The translations under genes and the position numbers were made by a program. The notes beneath the pieces are model-generated. The model saw only the letters and a program-made list of their open reading frames with translations, had not been told where the DNA came from and did not search any database. 36,847 nucleotides of DNA from Seminavis robusta (lineage: Eukaryota > Bacillariophyta > Bacillariophyceae > Naviculales > Naviculaceae). Positions 10,871 to 20,569 of this stretch are shown here, one piece after another (position 1 is the first letter of the stretch; each line of letters opens with the position of its first letter). The stretch lies in the NCBI GenBank assembly GCA_903772945.1, contig CAICTM010001115.1, forward strand, positions 1-36,847. Direction: 5' to 3'.

Positions 10871-13343
10871 ACACAAAAATGAAGGATGGGCCTGCCAGAG
10901 TCAGAATCGAAATCCACAACAGAAGAGAGCATCCAACTCGCCAACAACAACAACCCAAGATCATCAAAGAGAGCGAGAGAAGGAGCCCAAACAGCACTGG
11001 AAGGAGGGATAGCAGAAGTCTTTGATCCACTCAAGAACTGTGTCATCTGTAAGGCCAGACATCTTGGTCTCAGAGTCCCAAAGAGATCACACTCTGTCTT
11101 CTGTATTAAGAATACAATAACAAAAGGACAAGGACCTTTGAATGCGCTGACAATGGAGACAATCAAAGAAAGCAGGAGATCACAAGCAATTCAGTGCTCC
11201 TCTTCCAATCAATGAGAGAGGAAGCTGGAGCATTCACAAGAGAAGAATGGAGAAGCATTCTTTGCTGCTAGAACCAAACACAGCCAAGGCCACAGCCAAA
11301 GCAACACCAAAGTACAAGGCCATGGCTACTCCAGCTGTGTCTGCGAGAAAGTCACAGCTCTTGTAGAGATGCCACCTTTGTGGAGAAGCACAAGACAAAA
11401 ATAGCTCCCCTGGCCATGATAGCTATGGCAGAAGCAGTGTCTGAGTCGATCACACCAGACAATCGCCTTTTAATCAACACTTCGAAGGACTCACCATGAC
11501 AGTCCAGCCACAAAGGATCAATTCGAGTCTCCTCACTACCACTCCATTGTTGGCAGAAACTCCTCCTAGTGGACTGGAATCGATGTTGATTGCTGTACCT
11601 TGTCCGGATGGAAGATGCTCTTGCAAACTCAGATACAATGACAAACTGGTCCAGGAACAAGACTTGTTCCCCATCTTTGGCATTCTGGCCTCCATCTTGG
11701 TGCATGGTATGTCCATGGTCTGCAGCTGCTGCAAAGGAGATTTGATTCCAACACAAGCAGAGGTTCTGCTGTCTATCCAGAGCATGCTTCCTTGCTGTAT
11801 CCATCGACTCTAAGTATGCCTTTGCTAAGAAGGACTATCACCTAGAGAGAACAGCAACTGAGGTGTTCGATTCTATAATTGTTACCTATGGAAATGGTGA
11901 CCTTGCAGTCGCTCCATCTACAACGCAATCAACAGAGAGTATGTCAGAGCAATCATGTCCTACTTCTCTTACTGGCAAGGAAGTGAGAAGGATCCCTCCA
12001 CCCTTCCTTCCAAAGGATGGGACTTACATCAAGAATACCCTCCTCTTGGTGACACAATCCGTGACTTGTTCGATAAGGCTGCTGCGTCCAACAGGAACCG
12101 TGGAGGATCAGTACAACATGAGAGCACACTAGAGAGATACAAAGTGTAAGTGCAACAAAGGGTATCTTCTGCCAAGACCACACTTTCCAGCCAGTCAAGA
12201 ACTACATGAAGAGAGAGGTTGTAGATGTGTTTGGGATGCCTGCCCACCGAAACTGGAGAGATGCTTCAGCAGTGCTGGTTCCCACACAAAGACCATCCAC
12301 TTCTCCCATGCAGCCTGCACTAGCAAAGAGAGAGCAACTTCAATCCATCTGCCATGTACAGTGACACATGGCCAACAAGGATGACTATGGGAGATACTTT
12401 TTCCAGGTATTGAGGGAATACTTGGCCTGTTCCATTATGAGAAAAGGATTCTGTCAACTTTGAGGAAGGGTCACATTGACTACTTCGAAGCTTGAATGCT
12501 CTCTTGGATTGCCTCTATGAGTACTTACCTGAGGACTATGAGAAGGTTCTCTATGCTCTGAAACATGGTCTCCTATCAGCTGATGGCAAACACTATTCCA
12601 TGGTGGAGATCTCAGACCTGCAATCATCAAGGGTCTTCAGTAACAGATACTCCAAGTACCTAAGGAAGAGGATGAGAGAACCTGAAACAATGAGGCAGAA
12701 GATTCAACAGTGGTTCTGCAGGTACAAGGTGACAGCCAGTGAGGGCAGCCAACCTGGCCAAGGAAGACTGGATCCTGTCAAGAAATTTACCTTGTTCACT
12801 CCAGACACCAAGCCAGCAGTAGACAACTGCATTGAGAAAGCCATTCACTTGGCTGATCCACTACCATGGAGCAAATGTATGACACAATCAGCCATCTCCA
12901 ACTCAAGCACAAGCTTCCAGAGTACTGTCAAGGAGAGGAGAATCCAAGTTAGAAGCTTTCCATGACAAGTTTGCCCACTTTGGCAATGGTGGAATGAGAA
13001 GAAGCCTTGCTGATGCACTCAACCTTGCTGGCACTGCTAGATACAACCTCAAGATTCGCCACAAGAGAGCCTTCCTGTCAAGAATCAGCGAGGCAGAAAG
13101 GAAGTCAATTCCAGCTGGATGGGAGAAGGTTGTTCCTTACTGGAACCATTCAGAGTTGGCTTACCTGAATGATAGCAAGGCTGTGGTCTGTGATGGACCA
13201 TTTCCAATGCAGACCTGCCAGAGGATAATGGAGAAAGATTCTTTTCAGAGTACATTGTTGGATTCAAACCTAACAGGCAGAAAGTACTGACGCAAGAAAA
13301 TGATTGGTTGCTTGTGTAGATTTTGCACCAGTCCAGTTGAAGC

Positions 13344-13460
13344 TTCACAACAACCACAACCACAACCTGTTCCACAACCTCAACCACAACAAGTTCCACA
13401 ACCACAACCGGTTCCACAACCGGTTCCACAGCTCCAACCTCCACCACCCAATCCACCTCC
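13344..13460 (+). repeat. Pro/Gln-coding minisatellite
   Basis: Repeats of CCACAACCACAA and GTTCCACAACC give PQPQPVPQP-type peptides in the frame of 13300-13518. This is the low-complexity tail of the decayed element. Confidence 0.75.
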
Positions 13461-13782
13461 ACAAGCAGCTTCTCCTGTAAGCAACAGCAACAATGAAATT
13501 CTTCCCAACCATTGGTAACTCTGATTCTATATCAGCAACAAAACCAGATTCAAATGATGCAACTTGCATTAATGAAGCAGCAATTCCAACCAATACTGCC
13601 ATCTCCCTTTCCAGCGCACCCTCCACCAAATGGCTGCTTTCAAGAAGATTACTGCAGTGGGTTGACTCGCAGTAGAGGAAGACCACCACATGACGCCTAT
13701 TGCCGGTCTCAATACAGTTGATATGGTCAGCAGAATGGGTAGAATTGTTGCATCATTGTAATCTAGTAATATAGATATTAAC

Positions 13783-14399
13783 TTACATTTCAATTCCATC
13801 AATGAAAATAGCAAATTGGGGTCGCAGGACTCCAGAATAGTCAATGTCATCAATGCAAAAAGTCACAAACTCCTCATTCATCATACTGAAATCCTTAAAA
13901 GAAAATTTGTCTTGGTACCACTGACTGTAATACCCATGCCACGCAGCCATCACTATGCCACATTCAACAGAGCCCAAATCAAACCGCTCTTGGACCCTTT
14001 CCTTCACCAACCAATAAATGAACTCAATAAAGATGTCCTTCCTTTGACAGGGATCTGGTCCCTCCCAGCATTTTCATAAAAGGTAGCAAGAACAGCCCGT
14101 ACCACTGTGGGCTTTTCTGAAGTCCCTGAATACAACAGTAATCCATGATGGCGCTGTTTCATGTCAGGAGGAAGAGGTTTGCATGCTCCTTGGTAGATCA
14201 ACTCCTGAAGGTTCGCCACTGCTATTTCATTCGCGACCAAACAATGAAACTTCTGGTAGTTGGTGAGGTGCGGCTCTTGTTCTTCCACAATGATGTACTT
14301 GCAAGTGATTCCATTCCTAGTGGCCCTCAGCTCATTCAATGGGTATCTGTTGACACTTTGCAGCCACTTGGAGAACCATGGACTAGTAGCAATCCTCAT
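13783..14399 (-). pseudogene. Hypothetical ORF with one frameshift
   Basis: On the minus strand a 131-codon frame starts at 14399 (MRIATSPWFSKWLQSVNRYP...) and stops at 14004. A second frame, open upstream of that stop, takes over at about 14045-14060 (KDIFIEFIYWLVKERV) and runs to TAA at 13783. Together they read as one protein of about 205 residues with a mixed, non-repetitive composition, so a single indel near 14050 is the simplest reading. I see no splice sites that would join the frames. I recognise no domain. It lies opposite in strand to the decayed element to its left and may belong to the same repeat-rich block. Confidence 0.4.
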
Positions 14400-14730
14400 T
14401 GTCGACGTTCGGTGGAAGGACGACGTTCGGTGGAGGACGTTCCGTAGAGGAAGTTTAGGAGTAGTAGTCGGATGGTTGTTGTTGTTGCCAAAAGATCTTT
14501 GCCCCTACCCACGTAGGCGCTGACTTCAAGACAAAATAGCCCAGCAAGTTGTTGTTTTAGTAGTTGTTTGTTGCTTGTTGTATCGGTAGAGGAAGGAGCG
14601 TCGGTAGACTGAGCGTCGGTAGTGGAAGGATAAAAGGACGACGTTCGATCGGTCGGTGGTGGAGTGCGAGCCCAACAATGTTAGATAATGCAATAACAGT
14701 AGTAGTAGCTACCGGTAGTAGCAGATGACA

Positions 14731-14762
<32 letters not shown>

Positions 14763-15506
14763 CATTGTGGCAGATACCAACAACAACACCATTGTCGACT
14801 TTCTTACCAGTCAAAAACAGCGATCGTGTGCACCAGCAAGTGTTCCATGCAATTTTCGAAAATAATGGGAGGGTTTGGTGCGAGCCAAGGATTGGGAGGA
14901 AAAAATATCCGTTGAAACAATTCAAAAAGGTTACCGGTCAGTTGCCAAACTTCCTGACGTAAAGATTGTTCTTCGGACGTCTTACCTATGGTTCTATACT
15001 TAAGGGAAGAGGGGGAGTGACCAGGTCATTGACCGTTCCCCCTGTTTTTGGTGCATTACTGGCATTTTTCGTGACTGAATCAAGCCATGCATCCTCTCAA
15101 CGGTGGAATTTGGAATCCAACTGATAACCCTCTCCCTTTCTTTTTTCTTTTCCCTCCCCCGCGCTGCTGCCTAACCCCCCCATAAAGTCGTGACATGGTC
15201 GGTCACAGCAGTTGACTGTTGATGGGCGAGGATCCAGAATCTTCCTCGACCGATATTTCACAGGTCCAAGGCTTCAATAGTTAACAGACCAACCCCGTCT
15301 CTTGTCTGTTGTACAAAAGTGTTCATTGTGGCTGTAAGCCACAAGGTCGGTGGAAAGGGGCACAGAACGCCTTTTGGTCCCGGGAGTAAGGTGAGGTCTG
15401 GACCTTTTATTGCTTGGTATTCTCCAAAACAAGCTGCTGAGAGCTCTACTAACTAAGTACGACTGTACTAACTAAGTAGTTGCTCGAGTATACAGTAGTA
15501 CAGTAG
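14400..15506. other. Non-coding, microsatellite-bearing spacer
   Basis: About 1.1 kb. It holds short repeats of GACGTTCGGTGGA (about 14404-14440, related copy near 14640), an (AAC)n run at about 14732-14762, and C/T-rich sequence near 15130-15180. No ORF is supported. Near the right end, ACTAACTAAGTA occurs twice (about 15450-15480), just outside the palindrome element. Confidence 0.5.
14732..14762 (+). repeat. (AAC)n microsatellite
   Basis: About ten AAC units in a row. Confidence 0.9.
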
Positions 15507-15552
15507 GACAGGGGGTAGAGAGCACTACATACAGCCTGTGCATATGAACAGG
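15507..15552 (+). repeat. Left terminal inverted repeat (46 bp)
   Basis: Exact reverse complement of 16979-17024. It contains one copy of the 18-bp palindrome in a CATATG-core version (15535-15552). Confidence 0.92.
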
Positions 15553-15619
15553 GAGGATACCCCCAGATTGAGAGCAAGGCCAGCCATTTTTTTGGCCTGA
15601 ATTCAAAAACGTCCAATTT

Positions 15620-15751
15620 CCTGTGCAATCGAACAGGATAGCGACCCCTGTTCAATTGCACAGGAAGTGGACGGCCTGTGCAATGGAACAGGATGGCGAC
15701 GCATGTTCAATTGCACAGGAAATGGACGGCCTGCCTGTTCATATGTACAGG
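15620..15751. repeat. Left array of the 18-bp palindrome CCTGTNCAATTGNACAGG
   Basis: Five copies at 15620-15637, 15647-15664, 15675-15692, 15702-15719 and 15734-15751; start-to-start spacing is 27, 28, 27 and 32 bp. The last copy has a CATATG core like the terminal repeat. Spacers (GGACGGC-type) are partly conserved. Confidence 0.88.
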
Positions 15752-15796
15752 AGGCTGTACATACATATCAGGGTGTGGTACTCACACTGTTTTAGC

Positions 15797-16248
15797 ATGT
15801 GAGTACGGGTACTGAGTAGTACTCAGAATCCTGGAAGTGAGTGAGTACGGGTACTAGGTAGTACTCAGAATTTCTGAGGTCAAGTGGGTACAGGTACTAT
15901 GTGAGTCCAGGTATTTTTTGGATACTACGGTATACTCACTGAGTACTCATATACCAATTACTTAGAGAATTTATCTTTGCAATTGGGCCCAAAGCGAGAA
16001 AATAGTGATCTTTTTGCTGTTTCGCGGTGAGAAAGTACCCACCGAGTACTCACAAAGTACCTATTTAGTACTCATAGTACTCGGTGAGTACTGATCGAAA
16101 GTACTCATCGAGTACCCACCGAAGACTCACAAAGTACTCGGAATCTAGAGGTATAAGTGAGTACGCGTAGTGAGTAGTACTCAGAATTTCGGAGGTCATG
16201 TGAGTATGGGTACTGAGTAGGCCCAGTTCTCAGTACCCGTACTCACAT
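15797..16248. repeat. Inner inverted repeat with GAGTAC/GTACTC-rich core
   Basis: ATGTGAGTACGGGTACTGAG at 15797-15816 is matched exactly, inverted, at 16229-16248. Further direct and inverted variants lie between them (for example 16198-16220 and many GAGTACC/GGTACTC units). The block could be a separate foldback element inserted in the outer one. Confidence 0.75.
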
Positions 16249-16267
16249 CGAGTACCCGCAGCAGGTA

Positions 16268-16437
16268 CTCATGAATCGAAACCCGACCCTAAATTAGGGA
16301 CGGTTTTTCAGAAACCGTCCCTATTTTTAGAGTCGGTTTCGAAACCCGACCCTAAAGGGAATCCGACCCTAAAGGGAATCCAACCCTAAATCCCACCCTA
16401 AATCCGACCCTATTTTAGGGTCGGTTTCATGCATGAT
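16268..16437. repeat. Small foldback with CCCTAAA telomere-like motifs
   Basis: The left end (ATGAATCGAAACCCGACCC, from about 16270) mirrors the right end (TTAGGGTCGGTTTCATGCAT, to about 16435) with small gaps. Between them are several ACCCTAAA units and a second hairpin formed by GGACGGTTTTTCAGAAACCGTCC at about 16299-16320. The CCCTAAA units are spaced by CGA/GGGAATC rather than tandem, so this is not a true telomere array. Confidence 0.7.
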
Positions 16438-16620
16438 TGAGGAACGCTCCTGCTATCTCGCAGGCTGAGGTATGGACGTCTCCACCCGTAATCATTCAAG
16501 TAGCTGGCTCTCTCAATCTTATTCCAACACTCGGTCACAATACTCGCAACTGATCGGAGCTCAACACTGCTATTGTGCACTGGCTCCCAAAGGAATTCTC
16601 TACCAATACTGCTGAGTTTC

Positions 16621-16770
16621 GCACTAAAACGCTTGCACTAAAACGCTTGTACCATATTTTGTCAACCCTTGTCGTGCTTCTGGCTTTGTTGTACGACTCA
16701 GGGGTTTCGGGAAATCAAAAGGTATTGCTGCCTTCAACCAGAAATTAAAATGTATTGATGCCTTCAACCA
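16621..16770 (+). repeat. Two short tandem duplications
   Basis: GCACTAAAACGCTT is duplicated at 16621-16648. A 30-bp unit (GAAATYAAAA...CCTTCAACCA) is duplicated with a few changes at 16711-16740 and 16741-16770. Confidence 0.8.
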
Positions 16771-16793
16771 GCATGCAGAAGCACGTCCGATTT

Positions 16794-16925
16794 CCTGTGC
16801 AATTGTACAGGAGGTTGGATCCTGTACAATTGCACAGGAATCACGACCTCCTGTACAATTGCACAGGAATCACGTCGATCCTGTACAATTGCACAGGAAT
16901 CACGTCGCCTATACAATTGCACAGG
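16794..16925. repeat. Right array of the 18-bp palindrome
   Basis: Five copies at 16794-16811, 16821-16838, 16850-16867, 16880-16897 and 16908-16925, spaced 27-30 bp start to start. Spacers share AATCACG(A/TCG). Most are CCTGTACAATTGCACAGG; the last has CCTATA. The array mirrors the left one. Confidence 0.88.
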
Positions 16926-16978
16926 AATCGCGTCTTTTGCCAGGCCAAAATTTGACTGCAGGCTGGCTCTCTAAAAGT

Positions 16979-17024
16979 CCTGTTCATATGCACAGGCTGT
17001 ATGTAGTGCTCTCTACCCCCTGTC
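16979..17024 (-). repeat. Right terminal inverted repeat (46 bp)
   Basis: Exact reverse complement of 15507-15552; it includes the palindrome copy CCTGTTCATATGCACAGG at 16979-16996. Confidence 0.92.
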
Positions 17025-18382
17025 AAAGCTAACTTAATAACTGTATTTAAATTTTTAAATTTCGGCTCGCCGCCCGTAAAAAAGGATGCTCGACTGCATG
17101 GCGGCATGTCGATGACCACGAGAGGCACGGTTGGATGGTCGGGTGATCTTTGGAAAACGATTTAGGACCAGCACAGTCGTAGATCTAGTAGCTGCTTGTA
17201 GTCATTAGTATCAAGCTACTAGCTAGTAGAGTCTAAGTCTACCTGAGTGTTTGTGGACAGAGGGCCTCCAACCTCCAACACTCCAAGCTCCCCTTCTTCT
17301 TGCATGGTGTGCCAAGGGATGTATGGAAGTGGTCTAATTTGCAGTAATTACCCGCAAAACACTGCAATTACTGTGCAGTACTGAACATTACTGCTGGATA
17401 TCAAAAGGGGAGTTAGAAACCATGGTGAGACAGGACGTACTGGTTGATACAGTAGACCCCGTGCAGGTGAGGATTTGTATTCATAACTACTTTGAGACCT
17501 CCTCTACAGCTGAAACGGGACGCTTCATTGTGAGATGGCTGTAGGTAGTCTTAATCATTTTGTGCTGCTGTGTCCTGGTTCTCGTAGAGCCTCTGCCTGG
17601 GATTGGGATCCCGTGTCAGGCAAGCTTTATGGAACCGGCAAGCACCGTTAACACACTTGCCTGGTGCAAGCAAGGTACCGTAAGGAACTCAAGCACTACA
17701 CTGCCTGATAAAAGGTTTGGCTCACCCGTAAAAAGGGAGTGATGCTGGACTGCTGGATGACTGCATGCATGTGATTGATGACAGCTCTTTGTATTGACAT
17801 TGTAGAAGCCGGGAATACCGGTACAGTCCAGGACGGGAATACTGTAGATCGTACCAGTAGCCTCGTACTCGTTGTTTCTATGCCAGGATGCTCGACTTCG
17901 GCTTGGAGTTCCGCCGCGCTGGGGCAAAATGAGTTCGATTGTCTATATGGAATAAGGGTAAAATGTTACTCCCATAACGTTACGCGTCACATAGGGTATC
18001 ATCCCATAATGCCACCCCCCGGTCCTTATATCCCCTAGTCTTGGGATGTCGTTCTTGCACACAAGAAGCGTAAATATGCTGGGAAAACGCACGATTCACA
18101 GAGGAAAAATCGGCGCGTTGAGTAACGCCCCGAGCAACATTCGAACACTTGAAATGATACGTTTTGGTACTCTCAAGTTGGTACTCGGAAGCCGGAATGT
18201 TACTTCTCTAATTCTTTTAATTTGGTACTTAGGCTTGAAAGAGGGCCAACGCTGGATCTTCGCGCCTGGAAATCCAAAAATTCGAGGCTACTCCACTCAC
18301 TCCACCACACAACTCAAGGAAAAGCAAAGACGAAAAGGCGAAACTTCGAACTGTTGACTATTGACAACCAAAAACATCGACA
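17025..18382. other. Non-coding region between two mobile elements
   Basis: About 1.36 kb without a supported gene. A GGCTC..CCCGTAAAAA..GATGCT.GACTGC motif appears at about 17065-17100 and again, diverged, at about 17710-17755, suggesting two copies of an old repeat. The last few hundred bases are the 5' flank of the recombinase ORF. Confidence 0.5.
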
Positions 18383-19777
18383 ATGCCAGGACTTTACGGC
18401 AGCCGTACACCTCCCCGTGGTGGCGCTATTGAAGATGACGAAGCCGAAGATTGGCACTTCCCTCAGAATGGCAAGCACTTGCCCTACCTGCTCCATTTCA
18501 TGTCATTTGTGGAAGGACGACTTGATGACCCTCTCACTCCTGACACCACCTTCACGAAGGAACAGATGATGAGCATTCGTCCATCTCAAGTCCGCCAGTG
18601 GTTGAACTTCAGAGCCTACGGCGATCATTTCCCCAAAGCCGATGACCCTGTGACTGGATGTCGGTGGGCCTCCTTGAAGAAAGCCAAGCAGGCCGTGAGC
18701 TTCTACATGCCGAACAAGAATCTTCCTTGGATGGACGGACGCGGTGGTAATCCTTGCCGACACATCAGTCTCATCGATTTGATCAAGAAGGCTGAACGCA
18801 AGGAGACTCGCGAAGAAGGCAGGGCAGCCAATGACAAGCGTCCATACACCAAGGCTGAGTTCGACAAACTGTTGCAGGTTCTCCGTTGGGCCCCTCCACC
18901 CAACAACAACATCACTCACCGCTTGAAGTTGCCGTTCATGACTCTTTGGGCCTACCATCTCATCCACCGCTTGGATGACACCTGTCATTTTAAGGTGGAT
19001 TCCCCTCATGGATCCGTGGAGTTCCCCTTCGCTCTCATGACTCGCACGAAATGGTCTAAGAACGTCCGAAACATGGGTCAGTGTCCTGACCAGATCATCT
19101 TCGCCTCTGGTGATTGGAAGAACTGCTGCCAGCTGTGGCTTGCCGTGTACTTGGAGAAGTGGTTGAATCTTCACCCTCACGTTAACTTCCTTTTCACAGC
19201 AAACGCTCATCGTGAACAGGGCCCATCCAACTTGAACCAGCAGTACAAGAATCGTGTTGCTGCTCTTGTCTGGAGTCGGGCTGACTTCCGTGCTTTGGAA
19301 GATCAAGTTGGAGCGCAGCAAGACAGGAGGGGCATTGGCTCTCATTCCCTCCGGAAGTATGCCGCTACTCGTGCCACCAGGAAGGGATGTTCCATCAGCC
19401 AAGCTGAATTTCGTGGACGCTGGATTGGCGAACGTGGATCAGTGGTCGGTCGCCGCTATGTCCACACAAACGATGCCTACACTGATGCCTATGTCGCATC
19501 GTGTCTATGTGAAGGTGGAGCGGTAAAGTACCAGTTGCGAACTGGTGTTGTTGTTACTGACAATTATTTATTTACTGTCATTGTCCCCAACATCAGGGAA
19601 CGCTTCCCCAATGACTTGCGCTTCTGTCGAGTGGCCGCAATGGCCCTTCTTTGGTCATTCTTCGACGATGGTGGTGCTGCGAGGATGCATGATGTGGCTG
19701 TTGTCCAGGTGCAGAGGGCGCCGTTCCGTCAGGCCCACAACTACACGTCCAATGAGAACCCTGTCAAGAAGACTTGA
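18383..19777 (+). CDS. Tyrosine recombinase (Crypton-type), ends at an in-frame TGA
   Basis: ORF of 464 aa beginning at the ATG in ACATCGACAATGCC. It catalyses DNA strand cleavage and joining through a tyrosine nucleophile (family knowledge). Candidate catalytic residues appear in the right order: R196 in LIHRLDD, K223 in RTKWS, H321 and R324 in GSHSLRK, W347 in FRGRWIG and Y359 in GRRYVH. The N-terminal 150 residues, with a PSQVRQWLNF helix, resemble a core-binding domain. Composition is GC-richer and more regular than the flanking spacer. The same frame continues past the TGA into the DNA-binding part, so the stop is probably a point change (one step from CGA or TGG) rather than the natural end. 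If the truncated protein is made it would keep the catalytic residues but lose the GCR1-like region. Confidence 0.75.
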   Translation: MPGLYGSRTPPRGGAIEDDEAEDWHFPQNGKHLPYLLHFMSFVEGRLDDPLTPDTTFTKEQMMSIRPSQVRQWLNFRAYGDHFPKADDPVTGCRWASLKKAKQAVSFYMPNKNLPWMDGRGGNPCRHISLIDLIKKAERKETREEGRAANDKRPYTKAEFDKLLQVLRWAPPPNNNITHRLKLPFMTLWAYHLIHRLDDTCHFKVDSPHGSVEFPFALMTRTKWSKNVRNMGQCPDQIIFASGDWKNCCQLWLAVYLEKWLNLHPHVNFLFTANAHREQGPSNLNQQYKNRVAALVWSRADFRALEDQVGAQQDRRGIGSHSLRKYAATRATRKGCSISQAEFRGRWIGERGSVVGRRYVHTNDAYTDAYVASCLCEGGAVKYQLRTGVVVTDNYLFTVIVPNIRERFPNDLRFCRVAAMALLWSFFDDGGAARMHDVAVVQVQRAPFRQAHNYTSNENPVKKT

Positions 19778-20569
19778 TTGGAGATTGCCAACGTGGACGG
19801 CAGTCTTCGAATTTTTGACCAAGGTACCCAGCCAGCCAACAACAACAATGGCAACAACAATGGCAACAACAACAATGGCAACAACAACAACAACAATGGA
19901 CGCCGCCAGCCACAGGGAGTGCAGAGTCAGCACAACATCACCATGTCGTTTCTACAGCAGATGGAGCGCAACGTGAACGACCGATTCAACCAAATTCAAG
20001 CGAACCAAGAGGCCTTCAAGGTGTGGAGCACTTCGCAGTTCGTTCGCTTGAACAACAATCAGCGTCGCTTTGGTGGTACCATCCAGCAGGCCATGGTCCG
20101 CGGAGATCCGGAGGAACAAGCAAGTCGCCGACAGCATGAGGCCGCAGCAGGTGCCGCCGCAGCTGCTGCCGCAGGCAATGCTGGACAGCTGGCTACGAAC
20201 ATCAATCCAGATGCACGTCTTATCAACAATCCACGCACATTGAGCGAATTGTGGGATGAGTTCCAGTTTGGCATCGGCAGCAACAGGCCTGCCAAGAGCT
20301 TCACTACACCTGAACGCAACAACAGGATGTCTGGCATCAAGCAGAAGTACTACAGGAGATCCAAGGTGTGGAAGATTCAGGCATACCTTTTCAACGCTGG
20401 GCACTCCATCCATGCCATCAACGCGAAGATTCAGCAGGTGTACCAGTCTGACAGGCCGACAACCATCATTGATCAGATCATCGTGGATGGAAGGGCCAAC
20501 CGTGGCTTTGCCATGGTGCCAGCTGTCAGCTTTCGCCTCAACAACCAGTTGCGTGCTGACGCATTTTAG
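19778..20569 (+). pseudogene. 3' half of the Crypton-type recombinase: coiled region and GCR1_C-like domain
   Basis: 263 codons in the same frame as the recombinase, directly after its TGA and with no ATG at the junction. It starts LEIANVDGSLRIF, then an Asn/Gly low-complexity run (about residues 24-45), a helical stretch (FLQQMERNVNDRFNQIQANQ), an Ala-rich run, and a C-terminal region TLSELWDEFQFGIGSNRPAK ... KYYRRSKVWKIQAYLFNAG. The W-x-E-(x)-G start and the YxRR helix match the GCR1_C-type DNA-binding domain found in Cryptons. It ends at TAG 20567-20569. It could be expressed by TGA readthrough or be dead; the intact downstream frame argues that the stop is recent. Confidence 0.7.
19840..19900 (+). 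repeat. Asn/Gly-coding AAC/AAT/GGC microsatellite
   Basis: Repeats of AACAACAATGGC encode NNNNGNNNG-type peptide in the recombinase frame. Confidence 0.85.

Larger units (their letters stand above)
10743..13725 (+). pseudogene. Decayed element-encoded gene with CxxC-type motif and Gln/Pro-rich tail
   Basis: Coding-like sequence runs on the plus strand for about 3 kb but switches frame repeatedly and contains stops. Successive readable pieces are at 10743-11012 (with a CAG/Gln run near 10842-10870), 10886-11215 (C52-x2-C55 and a later HSVFC, a possible zinc-binding knuckle at about 11039-11105), 11496-11813, 11955-12149, about 12150-12370, 12492-12965, 12994-13290 (RRSLADALNLAGTARYNL, then PAGWEKVVPYWNHSELAYL) and 13300-13518 (Pro/Gln repeats PQPQPVPQP). 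The pieces run in one direction and order, which argues for one broken gene rather than many small ones. The style recalls multi-copy hypothetical genes of diatom repeats, but this is from memory and no function is known to me. Boundaries are approximate. Confidence 0.55.
15507..17024. mobile_element. Non-autonomous TIR element built of nested palindromes
   Basis: A 1518-bp block is bounded by a perfect 46-bp inverted repeat: left arm 15507-15552 (begins GACAGGGGGTAG), right arm 16979-17024 (ends CTACCCCCTGTC). Inside the arms the inverted similarity goes on in diverged form (GGCCTG, AAAA, then CCTGTGCAATTG). Next come two arrays of an 18-bp palindrome, then a core rich in GAGTAC/GTACTC and a small foldback with CCCTAAA motifs. 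No ORF has a recognisable product. I see no target-site duplication flanking 15507 and 17024. It is best read as a MITE-like or other non-autonomous DNA transposon, possibly with younger elements inserted in it. Confidence 0.8.
18383..20569 (+). mobile_element. Crypton-like tyrosine-recombinase element (coding part)
   Basis: A tyrosine recombinase followed in the same frame by a GCR1_C-type DNA-binding region is the domain order of Crypton transposons. No terminal inverted repeats are visible, as expected for Cryptons, so the true ends are unknown and only the coding span is given. One TGA (19775-19777) interrupts the frame. Confidence 0.7.

Noticed and set aside
16268..16437. Internal telomere array
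   Set aside because: CCCTAAA units are few and separated by other bases, and they sit in a foldback; there is no tandem run.
15620..16925. CRISPR-like array, from regularly spaced 18-bp repeats
   Set aside because: The genome is eukaryotic, spacers are only about 10 bp and similar to each other, and the repeats are mirrored inside transposon-like inverted ends.
18503..19402. 299-codon minus-strand frame
   Set aside because: It lies wholly opposite the recombinase, whose catalytic motifs fix the coding strand.
19750..19820. A small intron removing the TGA between the recombinase halves
   Set aside because: The only GT-AG pair close by would be 41 nt, too short and not a multiple of three, so it would break the frame.
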